Part shown: in pieces, positions 7,258 to 13,789 of the stretch | How the letters are laid out: the number at the start of each line of letters is the position of its first letter | How positions within the stretch are numbered: the stretch's first letter is position 1 | Origin: Coriobacteriia bacterium | GTDB lineage: Bacteria > Actinomycetota > Coriobacteriia > Anaerosomatales > PALSA-660 | Assembly: GCA_030652345.1 (NCBI GenBank) | Contig: JAUSAU010000015.1 | Span: forward strand, 1-14,052 | DNA: 14,052 nt | Reading direction: 5' to 3' | Position numbers and translations under genes: made by a program | The notes under the pieces: model-generated | Databases searched by the model: none | What the model was told of the DNA's origin: nothing | What the model saw: the letters and a program-made list of their open reading frames with translations, nothing else

Positions 7258-8691
7258 ATGAAGGCGACGAGCGACAACGCACTGGTCTCGGCGGCCCGCG
7301 CCGGCGACTCCTCCGCCTACGGCGAGCTGTTCGAACGCTACGAGAAGCGCATCTACAACTTCGCCTACGGGATCCTCGGCAACGTGGAGGACGCACGGGA
7401 CTGCACGCAAGACGCGTTCATCAGGGTCTACGAGGCGCTGCCGAAGAAGGAGCACATCGAGTTCCAGGCCTACCTCTACCGGACCGCCCGCAACCTCGCC
7501 TACGACACCGCGAAGGCGCGCGGCCGCTTCACCGAGCCGGACGGGCTCGACGGGCTCGAGGAGTCCGGGATGTACAACGACCCGGTCCGCTCGACGCTCT
7601 TCACCGAGCAGCAGGCGACCGTGCGCGACGCGGTGGCGTCGCTGCCCGAGGAGTACCGCGCGATCCTCATGCTGCGCGAGGTCCAGGAACTGTCCTATCA
7701 GGAGATCGCCGACGCGCTGGACATGCCCCGCAACACGGTGGGCGTGATGATCATGCGCGCAAGGCTCAAGTTCAAGGGGGCGTTCAGGATGTCCCACGTG
7801 GATGTCGACAAGCTCGCCTCCGAGTGCCAGGCGATGCTGCCCAAGCTCTCGGCGTACATAGACGACGAACTCAAGCCGGGCGAGCGCGAGACGATCGACG
7901 CGCACCTCGACGACTGCCCGCTGTGCCGCCTCGCGCTCGACGAGATGCGTGAGTCGAGCAAGGCGTACCGCGGCTTCATCCCGCTCATCCCGCCACTCGG
8001 TCTCAAAGAGTCCGTGCTGTCGCAGGTGCGGTGGCCGGAGACGGGCGGAGTGACCCCGGATGTCGCGGACGGGCGCGGCGGCGGCTCCGATCCGGCTCCC
8101 GCTCCCGCGAAGGTCATGTCGCTCGCGACGAAGGTCGGCATCGGCGCGATCGTGGTGACGGTGTGCTGCGTCGGCGTGAGCGTGGCGCTGCTCCTCTCGC
8201 CACCCCCCGTCGCGCAGCTGCCGGCGGTCGGTGTCATCGAGACGGTGGCCGAGTCGGTCGAGACCACCGCGCCGGCCGTCACGGTGACGCCGACGGTGGA
8301 GGCCGTGGCCGACGACACGGTGATCGTGGCGAAGGAGTACGTGCCGGGCGTCGTGAAGCCGTCGACTCCGAAGCTGTTGTCGCCGGCGAACGGCGCGAAG
8401 ACCGGCCAGGTCGTCGACCTGACGTGGGGAGCGGTGCGCGACGCGCATGGCGTCACCTACTCCGTCGTCCTTCAGCAGTCGCTCGGAGGCGGGGCGGGGT
8501 GGGAGACGGTCACCGACCGCACGGGGCTGAGCGGGACTACGCTGCGTGTCGCCGCCAGCGGCATGACGCGCCGGTGGCGCGTCCGGGCAGTCGACGGGAA
8601 GGGCGCGACGGGCACCTGGAGTCCTTGGTCGTCGTTCGTGCTCGATCCGACCGGTCGCACGGTGCAGCCGCCGACGGTCGCGGTGCCGTAG
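7258..8691 (+). CDS. ECF sigma factor fused to a membrane-spanning anti-sigma factor with FN3-like domain
   Basis: A single 477-residue frame. Residues 1-90 are sigma-70 region 2 (LVSAARAGDSSAYGELFERY, then DCTQDAFIRVYEAL). Residues 118-176 are region 4 (ATVRDAVASLPEEYRAILML, then LSYQEIADALDMPRNTV). Residues 186-235 are a zf-HC2 anti-sigma domain with the H-x3-C-x2-C zinc motif HLDDCPLC (His216, Cys220, Cys223). Residues about 291-314 are one transmembrane helix. A Thr/Val/Pro-rich stalk follows, then an FN3-like beta domain (about 368-465). By family knowledge, sigma and zinc-finger anti-sigma are usually separate genes; here no stop divides them. The expected topology is sigma and zinc finger inside, FN3-like part outside, so release would need proteolysis or an alternative product. 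The start at 7258 has AGGGGAG 8 bases upstream; GTG at 7249 is less well spaced. It lies 67 bases after the sortase gene. Confidence 0.9.
   Translation: MKATSDNALVSAARAGDSSAYGELFERYEKRIYNFAYGILGNVEDARDCTQDAFIRVYEALPKKEHIEFQAYLYRTARNLAYDTAKARGRFTEPDGLDGLEESGMYNDPVRSTLFTEQQATVRDAVASLPEEYRAILMLREVQELSYQEIADALDMPRNTVGVMIMRARLKFKGAFRMSHVDVDKLASECQAMLPKLSAYIDDELKPGERETIDAHLDDCPLCRLALDEMRESSKAYRGFIPLIPPLGLKESVLSQVRWPETGGVTPDVADGRGGGSDPAPAPAKVMSLATKVGIGAIVVTVCCVGVSVALLLSPPPVAQLPAVGVIETVAESVETTAPAVTVTPTVEAVADDTVIVAKEYVPGVVKPSTPKLLSPANGAKTGQVVDLTWGAVRDAHGVTYSVVLQQSLGGGAGWETVTDRTGLSGTTLRVAASGMTRRWRVRAVDGKGATGTWSPWSSFVLDPTGRTVQPPTVAVP
7774..7791 (+). promoter_or_regulatory. Internal ribosome site and ATG at the sigma/anti-sigma junction
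   Basis: AAGGGGG (7774-7780) lies 8 bases before an in-frame ATG (7789-7791) that encodes Met178 of the fusion, exactly between sigma region 4 and the zinc-finger domain. Initiation here would give a free anti-sigma protein of 300 residues (zinc finger, transmembrane helix, FN3-like domain). The motif is seen directly; its use is inferred. It could be a relic of two once-separate genes. Confidence 0.5.
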
Positions 8692-8703
8692 GTGCCGAAG
8701 GTC

Positions 8704-8721
8704 AACCGGGTGCGCCCGGTT
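8704..8721 (+). terminator. Hairpin after the sigma/anti-sigma gene
   Basis: AACCGGG and CCCGGTT pair around a TGCG loop, 12 bases after the stop codon at 8691. There is no T-rich tail, so intrinsic termination is likely but not certain. Confidence 0.55.
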
Positions 8722-8752
8722 CGCCGCGCCGGCCGATCTTCCGCGCCCTCGG

Positions 8753-8782
8753 TTGCCCCCGAGCCGCCCCCCTCGCTATACT
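8753..8782 (+). promoter_or_regulatory. Promoter of tRNA-Ser
   Basis: TTGCCC (8753-8758) and TATACT (8777-8782) with an 18-base spacer match a housekeeping promoter. The predicted start of transcription, near 8789, leaves a leader of about 35 bases before the tRNA. Confidence 0.65.
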
Positions 8783-8823
8783 TCGTCCCGCTGTGCCCGC
8801 TGCCGCGGGCGCACACCTCACGC

Positions 8824-8916
8824 GGAGGGGTGGCAGAGTGGTTGAATGCGGCAGTCTCGAAAACTGTTTAGGAGGTATCCCCTCCTACGAGGGTTCGAAT
8901 CCCTCCCCCTCCGCCA
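8824..8916 (+). tRNA. tRNA-Ser (anticodon CGA)
   Basis: The 93-base sequence includes an encoded CCA end. The acceptor stem GGAGGGG (8824-8830) pairs with CCCCTCC (8906-8912), with discriminator G at 8913. The anticodon stem GCAGT/ACTGT encloses the loop CTCGAAA with anticodon CGA (reads UCG). The T arm is GAGGG-TTCGAAT-CCCTC. A long variable arm, with a GGAGG/CCTCC-type stem, is the hallmark of class II tRNA-Ser. I found no second copy of its 3' end in the window, so there is no sign of an integrated element here. Confidence 0.97.
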
Positions 8917-8930
8917 GAAGAATCAAGGGC

Positions 8931-8958
8931 GCCCGCTCCTCGAAAGTGAGGGGCGGGC
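8931..8958 (+). terminator. Terminator of tRNA-Ser
   Basis: GCCCGCTCCTC (8931-8941) pairs with GAGGGGCGGGC (8948-8958) over 11 bp with one G-T wobble, closing a GAAAGT loop. The sequence after it, ACCTTCGTTTC, is partly T-rich. It lies 14 bases after the tRNA CCA. Confidence 0.75.
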
Positions 8959-9057
8959 ACCTTCGTTTCAGGGCATTGCCCGCGGATGTGGGCCGCCGCC
9001 GCGCAGTGGGCTGTCTGTGCCGAATGTGTCGTTGTGAGTATTCGTAGCGCCCGCGAT

Positions 9058-9076
9058 GACAATCTGCTAGATTGTC
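9058..9076. promoter_or_regulatory. Palindromic operator-like site upstream of the Fic gene
   Basis: GACAATC (9058-9064) and GATTGTC (9070-9076) form a perfect 7-bp inverted repeat with a 5-base spacer, 25 bases before the Fic start codon. A -10-like TAGATT (9068-9073) overlaps its right half, as expected for a repressor site, but I find no convincing -35. The regulator is unknown. Confidence 0.5.
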
Positions 9077-9101
9077 GTTGTTGAGTTTCTGAGGGGGTGT
9101 G

Positions 9102-10142
9102 ATGACAACTTCTCCTGCCGGCCGTGTCGCCCGGGGACGGCCCTCCCGCGTCGCGGTGTACCAGCGATTCGCCACCGCTATCGACGAGCTCGACAAGTAC
9201 GGCGGTCTGCCTACGCCCGTCGAAGCGAAGCAGCTGTGGGACGACGTATGGCACCTGGAAGCGCATCACTCCACCGCCATCGAGGGCAACACGCTCGTGT
9301 TGCGTGAGGTCGAGCAACTCCTGGCGCAGGGCCGAGCGGTCGGGTCGAAGGAGATCAAGGACTACCTGGAAGTCCTGGGCTACGCGGAGGCGGCACGTTG
9401 GGTCTACGAGCAAGGCGTCGATCCGGACGACAGGCCGCATCACGGCCTCGTCAGCGTGACCGAGATCCGGCGCGTCCATACGCTCGCCATGGGCAAGGCC
9501 TGGGAGGTGGCGCCGCATCCCGACGCGTACCCCGACGAAGCGCCGGGCGCACTCCGCCAGCACGACATCCGCCCGTTCCCGGGTGGGATGACGCCCCCGA
9601 CGCACCCGCTCGTCGCTGCGGGCGCAGCGAGCTGGGTCGAAATGGCGAACCGCCTCGGCGAGGCGCTCTCTGCTGGAACGATCGGCATCATCGAGGTGCC
9701 GGAGGCGCTCGCGCGCATCCACGTCGAGTTCGAGCGACTGCACCCGTTCATCGACGGCAACGGACGCACCGGCCGGCTGCTGCTCAACCTCATCCTGGCG
9801 CGCCTCGGCTGGCCACCCGCTGTGATCTTCAAAGAACAGCGGGGTCGCTACCTCAAGGCGCTCGACCGCGCGGATCACGGCGACCTCGGCCCGCTCGCGG
9901 AGCTCATCTCGCGCTCGGTCGTCGACAACCTCCACCGGCTCATCCCCGACATCGCCGGACCAGCGAAGTACGTTCCGCTGGACGCGCTCGTCGACGAGGA
10001 GTTCAGTCTGGCGGCGCTGAAGCAGGCGGCGGGAAGAGGACGACTCGAGGCGATCATCGGGACCGACGGGCGATACCGGTCCAGCCGCGCTGCGGTTGAG
10101 GCCTACAAGGCCTCGAAGTACTCGCGAGGTGGCGGAGCATGA
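9102..10142 (+). CDS. Fic-domain protein (probable AMP-transferase, class II inhibition motif)
   Basis: A 346-residue protein with the complete Fic core HPFIDGNGRTGRLL (catalytic His214, with the Asp/Gly/Asn loop and Arg222 and Arg225). It also has an N-terminal auto-inhibitory motif STAIEG (residues 57-62, Glu61), of the (S/T)xxxE(G/N) type, placed before the Fic domain as in class II Fic proteins. It therefore carries its own inhibitor helix and needs no separate antitoxin; none is visible beside it. The C-terminal 60 residues (about 285-346) are a small helical extension of unknown role. By family knowledge Fic enzymes usually move AMP from ATP onto protein hydroxyls; the target is unknown. 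The start at ATG 9102 has GAGG 7 bases upstream; GTG at 9099 is too close to it. It stands alone between the tRNA and the DUF4153-like gene. Confidence 0.93.
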   Translation: MTTSPAGRVARGRPSRVAVYQRFATAIDELDKYGGLPTPVEAKQLWDDVWHLEAHHSTAIEGNTLVLREVEQLLAQGRAVGSKEIKDYLEVLGYAEAARWVYEQGVDPDDRPHHGLVSVTEIRRVHTLAMGKAWEVAPHPDAYPDEAPGALRQHDIRPFPGGMTPPTHPLVAAGAASWVEMANRLGEALSAGTIGIIEVPEALARIHVEFERLHPFIDGNGRTGRLLLNLILARLGWPPAVIFKEQRGRYLKALDRADHGDLGPLAELISRSVVDNLHRLIPDIAGPAKYVPLDALVDEEFSLAALKQAAGRGRLEAIIGTDGRYRSSRAAVEAYKASKYSRGGGA

Positions 10143-10303
10143 GTGTCTTGAGCGGTGGCGCACGTCGGCGCGTCTCCCCGTCAGGCGGTGTGGGATGCTC
10201 AGGGCGTCGGCACGAGCTCGCGTGGGCAGAAACGCCTCGGTGAGCCGAAGCGGCCGACGTGACCATCTGAGAAGTAGGCGAGATCGGGGAAAGGCGGGTT
10301 CTC

Positions 10304-11668
10304 GTGAGCATGGATGCGCCTGAGAGTGCGCGGTCGAACGTCGATCGCTGGCGTTCCTACGTCCTTGAGCGGGGGGCGGTCGAGGCGAGCGTGACCGAGC
10401 TCGAGGGCCGGCTGCTCGAGCACATCGCCGCGCTCCGCGCTGCCGGCCTGGATACGGACGAGGCCTTCCTCGTCGCGCTGCGGCGTATCGGCGTCGACGA
10501 CGCGGCGACCCGGGACTTCGCCCGGGTCTACGCCGACGAGCTGCTCGCCGGACCGGTCGAGGCGGCTCGCGACGAAGCCACGGCGAGCGCCGGGCGGACC
10601 GAGTTCGCGGTGATGCTCGGCTGCGCGGTGGCCGCGGCTGTCGCGATCAGGGCCCCGTCTCTGTTCGGATACGACTGGGGCGACGCGAGCGCCGACATCT
10701 ACCTGCTCAACCTGAGCCTGTTCGTGCTGCCGTTCCTGGCCGTCTACTTCGTGTGGAAGCGCCGACTCAGCACGAAGGGTGTCGCAGCTCTGGCTGCGAT
10801 CTACGTCGCGGGCGGCGTGTTCGCCAACGCGTATCCGCTCGCCGCGGGCGGGTCGACCGAGGTGCTCACCGCCATCCATCTGCCCATCGCGCTGTGGCTG
10901 GCGACTGGTGTCGCCTACGTCGCGGGCGAGTGGCGCTCGGATCCGCGGCGCATGGAGTTCGTGCGCTTCACGGGGGAGTGGCTCGTCAACTACGCGCTCA
11001 TCGCCCTCGGCGGCGGCGTCCTCGTCGCGATCACGAGCGCCGTGTTCCAGGCGATCGGCGTCGATGTCGGGACGTTCATCACCCTGTGGGTGCTCCCGTG
11101 CGGCGCCGCGGGCGCGGTCATCGTCGCGGCGTGGCTCGTGGAGACGCGGCCCCGCCTCGCCGGCGGGATGGCTCCGATGCTGGCGCGCGTCTTCACGCCG
11201 CTCTTCGCGCTCATGCTCGTCGCGCTCCTTGTCGGCGTCATCGGGACCCGCGGCGCGGTGCAGATCGAGCGCGAGGTGCTCATCCTGTTCGACGTGCTGC
11301 TCGTCGTGGTGCTGGCGCTCGTGCTCTACGCGCTCTCCGCACGCGACCCGCTCGCGAAGCCGGGTGTGTTCGACTGGATCCAACTCGTGCTCGTCGGATG
11401 CGCGCTCGCGGTGGACGTCTACGCGCTGGTCAACATCGCGGGCCGCCTGGCCGAGTACGGCTTCAGCGCGAACCGGACGGCGGCCATCGGCCTGAACCTG
11501 ATCCTGCTCGCGAACCTGGCGTGGTCGGCGCTGCTTCAGGCGCGCTTCCTGAGATCACGCGGCGGCTTCGACGCGGTCGAGCGCTGGCAGATGCGCTACG
11601 TGCCGGTCTACGCGCTGTGGGCGGCCGTCGTCGTCATCGTCTTCCCGCTGGTGTTCCGCTTCGCCTGA
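10304..11668 (+). CDS. Permease-prefix domain / DUF4153-like polytopic membrane protein
   Basis: A 454-residue protein. Residues about 12-80 form a soluble helical domain (VDRWRSYVLERGAVEASVTE, then LLEHIAALRAAGLDTDEAF) resembling the permease prefix domain 1 found before membrane domains in actinobacteria. From residue 102 to the end it is a multi-pass membrane protein with about ten hydrophobic segments. HLPIALWLATGVAYVAGEWR followed by MEFVRFTGEWLVNYALIALG resembles DUF4153-type proteins. The function of that family is not established. The start is GTG 10304 with AAAGG 9 bases upstream; ATG 10310 is also possible. Proteins of this kind often follow a PadR regulator, but none is present here. 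Its last 35 bases overlap the convergent M28 peptidase gene. Confidence 0.8.
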   Translation: MSMDAPESARSNVDRWRSYVLERGAVEASVTELEGRLLEHIAALRAAGLDTDEAFLVALRRIGVDDAATRDFARVYADELLAGPVEAARDEATASAGRTEFAVMLGCAVAAAVAIRAPSLFGYDWGDASADIYLLNLSLFVLPFLAVYFVWKRRLSTKGVAALAAIYVAGGVFANAYPLAAGGSTEVLTAIHLPIALWLATGVAYVAGEWRSDPRRMEFVRFTGEWLVNYALIALGGGVLVAITSAVFQAIGVDVGTFITLWVLPCGAAGAVIVAAWLVETRPRLAGGMAPMLARVFTPLFALMLVALLVGVIGTRGAVQIEREVLILFDVLLVVVLALVLYALSARDPLAKPGVFDWIQLVLVGCALAVDVYALVNIAGRLAEYGFSANRTAAIGLNLILLANLAWSALLQARFLRSRGGFDAVERWQMRYVPVYALWAAVVVIVFPLVFRFA

Positions 11669-12851
11669 TCAGGTCGGCGATGAAGCGAGCGGTGCCCGCG
11701 AGCAGGTCGTGGTCGACGAGCGCCGGGACGTCGGCCGGCGTGTGCGAGTAGGTCCGCGACGCGGCCGCGAAGTCGGTGGACGTCACCGCGATGGCCGGGA
11801 TGCCGCGCATCGCGAAGATCATGTGGTCGCTCGCGGGCCACTGCGGGCCCTCGGTGACGTGCGGGTTGCCTGACGCGAGGTCAGCGGCCGCGGCCGTGAC
11901 CGCCTCGTCGACTCCGTAGAGCGAATACGCGCTCGGACTGCCGCGCAGGCCTGCCGCGTCGATGTTGATCATGAGCCGGACGTCCGAGAGGTCCTCGTTC
12001 GCGCCGAGCCACGCCATCTCGCCGGGGGCCAGCACGTGGTCCTCGCCGTTGAACGGGACGAACTCGAGCGTGGGCCCCGGCTCCGTGTCGCGCAGCAGCT
12101 CGGCGACCGCCAGCAGCACCGCGACGCCGGTGGCGTTGTCGAGCGCTCCGGGGGTCTCCGGCTTCGAGTCGATGTGGGCGCTGACGATGATGCGGCCGGC
12201 GTCCGTCCCGGTCGCGCGGCCGATCGGCTGGATGCCGACGGACGGCCGCACCTCGGAGTCGATCGAGACCGTCACCGTCTCGCCGGCGCGGGCAGCCAGC
12301 GTGGCGCCGTCCTCGAGCGTCATGTACGCGGTGGGCGCCGCGAACCCGACCTCCTCGATCAGCGGGAACGGGCACATCGCTCCCGTCATCGCGCTCGAAC
12401 TCGTCGCTGCGAGCACCGCCAGCGGGCGCGCCGCCTCGAGGTCGGCGAGGATCGCTGCGTGGTCCGGGTCGCCGTAGAACGGGTAGTCGCGCGGTGTGAA
12501 CTGGGTCGCCGCGATCCCGTCGCAGAGCAGCAGTACGGCGCGCGGCATATCCACGGCGCCGATCTCGTCGGCCGTGCGGATGACGACGAGCGGGCCGGAG
12601 CCCTCGAGAGCGGGGGAGAACGGCCCGGGATGCGCGCCGATCTCGCGCCCGCCGGCGCGCACGCGCGCACCCCCGTATCGCCACTCCGGCACCTCGAAAC
12701 CCAGCTCCGCGGTCTCGAGGCCCGCCTCGCGCAGACGCCCGAGAACGTAGTCGGTCGCGGCGCGGTTGCGCGCGGTGCCGAGGTCCCGGTCGCCTGAAGA
12801 GCAGAGGCGCTCGACGTCGGTTTGGATGGTCTCAGCGAGTCTGTCCGTCAT
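11634..12851 (-). CDS. M28-family metallopeptidase with PA-like insert, cytoplasmic
   Basis: A 405-residue zinc peptidase of the M28 (aminopeptidase) family. Metal and catalytic positions are visible: His226 and Asp228 in SAHIDSKPE, Asp238 in PGALDNATG, the base Glu270 followed by Asp271 in FNGEDHVLAPG, Asp298 in NIDAAG and His370 in YSHTPADV; SDHMIFAMRGIPAIAV is the usual C-terminal block. Asp271 replaces the more common second Glu of the EE pair but can still bind metal. Residues about 75-200 form a PA-like inserted domain. There is no signal peptide, so it probably acts in the cytoplasm on peptides; the substrate is unknown. The start at 12851 is chosen because the extra upstream residues (to 12929) look non-coding, although GGAG is only 2 bases away and GGCGG 8. 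The gene overlaps its convergent neighbour by 35 bases. Confidence 0.9.
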   Translation of the reverse strand: MTDRLAETIQTDVERLCSSGDRDLGTARNRAATDYVLGRLREAGLETAELGFEVPEWRYGGARVRAGGREIGAHPGPFSPALEGSGPLVVIRTADEIGAVDMPRAVLLLCDGIAATQFTPRDYPFYGDPDHAAILADLEAARPLAVLAATSSSAMTGAMCPFPLIEEVGFAAPTAYMTLEDGATLAARAGETVTVSIDSEVRPSVGIQPIGRATGTDAGRIIVSAHIDSKPETPGALDNATGVAVLLAVAELLRDTEPGPTLEFVPFNGEDHVLAPGEMAWLGANEDLSDVRLMINIDAAGLRGSPSAYSLYGVDEAVTAAAADLASGNPHVTEGPQWPASDHMIFAMRGIPAIAVTSTDFAAASRTYSHTPADVPALVDHDLLAGTARFIADLIRRSGTPAGRR

Positions 12852-13201
12852 GGCTCCACCGCCCCGGTCGTCCACATCTGCCGCGCGTTGCGCCTGAGGT
12901 CGCCGCCGGTCCTCCAGCCGGAGCCCCACTCGTCGCCGAGGCAGCCCTAGCGTTGCAGCAGCTCTGAGGCAGCAGGACGAAGATGATCATGAATGCTCCG
13001 GTCCATCGGATGTCGCGCTCGCCAGCCTCCAAGATTGTATAGCGGCGGGGCGTGCGCGGAGGGTGCGCTACACGGAAGTGCTCACGCGGGCGACGATCCG
13101 GCAGCATGGGTGCTGTTGACAGGAAAAGATTGGACTGATAGGGTCTCGAGCGCGCCGGGGAGGGGCGTTCGCTCGGCACTTGTCCAGACTGGGGGAAACC
13201 T
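12852..13201. other. Divergent intergenic region, about 350 bases
   Basis: No gene is supported here: the frames crossing it have no ribosome site or family resemblance. It holds the promoter at 13116-13144 for the rightward gene. On the minus strand TATACAAT (13034-13041) is a possible -10 for the peptidase gene, which would give a leader of about 175 bases, but no -35 matches it. I see nothing else in it. Confidence 0.5.
13116..13144 (+). promoter_or_regulatory. Housekeeping-type promoter of the peptidoglycan-binding protein gene
   Basis: A consensus TTGACA (13116-13121) is followed after 17 bases by TAGGGT (13139-13144), preceded by the extended -10 element TGA. The expected transcript start, near 13151, gives a leader of about 50 bases. 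This is the best promoter in the window. Confidence 0.75.
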
Positions 13202-13690
13202 ATGCGCAAGACCGTCGCACGCTTGATTGCCGCAGTGCTTCTCGCGATGGCGTGTCTGCCCGTTGCCACCGCGTACGCGGTTTCGGCGGGCCGGTACATG
13301 TCCAACGGATCGGGAGGGGAGACGAAGTCCTTCCTGTTCACAAGCGATGCCATCACATGGATCCAGGGGAAGGCCAAGGGCTGGGTCAACAACCTCGGTC
13401 CGTACTCGATGGATCTCGTTGTGCTTCGCGATCAGCCCACAGAGCACCACGCCTATCTGAACTGGCGTGGCCCCGGATACGATCACTACAACGCGTCGGA
13501 CCCGGACTACAAGTCCCTCGACATCCAGTACACGCTGCGGTACATGGGGCATCCCACCTTGATCGCAGATAACTACTATGGTCCCGGCACGACGAACGCG
13601 GTCAGAGTCGTCCAGGCCAACAACGCCCTCACACAAGATGGCGTGACTGGTCCCGGCACCTACGAGAAGCTCGCAACCAAGAGCCGCTAG
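13202..13690 (+). CDS. Small secreted protein with C-terminal peptidoglycan-binding domain
   Basis: A 162-residue exported protein. Residues 1-26 are a signal peptide (MRKTVARL, hydrophobic core, likely cleavage after ATAYA). Cys18 lies in the core but AMAC is a poor lipobox. Residues 27-115 (GRYMSNGSGGETKSFLF, then WVNNLGPYSMDLVVLRD) are not recognised. Residues about 122-158 (NYYGPGTTNAVRVVQ, then LTQDGVTGPGTYEKL) match the PG_binding_1 pattern of yG..T..AV..fQ..n.L..DGv.Gp.T...L, which binds peptidoglycan. No catalytic domain is visible, so it is likely a wall-bound adaptor or targeting protein. G-rich GGGGGA lies about 8 bases before the ATG. It lies 99 bases upstream of an ABC permease gene and may work with it. 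Confidence 0.82.
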   Translation: MRKTVARLIAAVLLAMACLPVATAYAVSAGRYMSNGSGGETKSFLFTSDAITWIQGKAKGWVNNLGPYSMDLVVLRDQPTEHHAYLNWRGPGYDHYNASDPDYKSLDIQYTLRYMGHPTLIADNYYGPGTTNAVRVVQANNALTQDGVTGPGTYEKLATKSR

Positions 13691-13709
13691 TCCGCGTCCA
13701 TTCACTTCA

Positions 13710-13728
13710 CCTCGCTCACGTGGCGAGG
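13710..13728 (+). terminator. Weak hairpin after the peptidoglycan-binding gene
   Basis: CCTCGC (13710-13715) pairs with GCGAGG (13723-13728) around a 7-base loop, 20 bases after the stop codon. The tail (CCGTTCC) is only slightly T-rich, so read-through into the permease gene is likely. Confidence 0.35.
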
Positions 13729-13789
13729 CCGTTCCGGTCGGCGCCACCTTCCCCGGCGACCCAATCCATCGGCGACGAAAGGTCGATCC

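Noticed and set aside
5931..7277. Long minus-strand open frame opposite the surface protein and sortase genes
   Set aside because: It is a shadow frame; the plus-strand genes have signal peptides, catalytic residues and SD sites, while this frame shows no family features.
8824..8916. Attachment site for an integrated element at the tRNA-Ser 3' end
   Set aside because: No repeat of the tRNA 3' end and no integrase was found elsewhere in the window.
8868..10163. Long minus-strand open frame opposite the Fic gene and running into the tRNA
   Set aside because: It overlaps a tRNA and a well-supported Fic gene; its composition is that of an antisense frame in GC-rich DNA.
10199..11383. Minus-strand open frame opposite the DUF4153-like gene
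   Set aside because: Its translation is Arg/Asp/His/Glu-rich without domains, as expected from the complement of a hydrophobic membrane gene.
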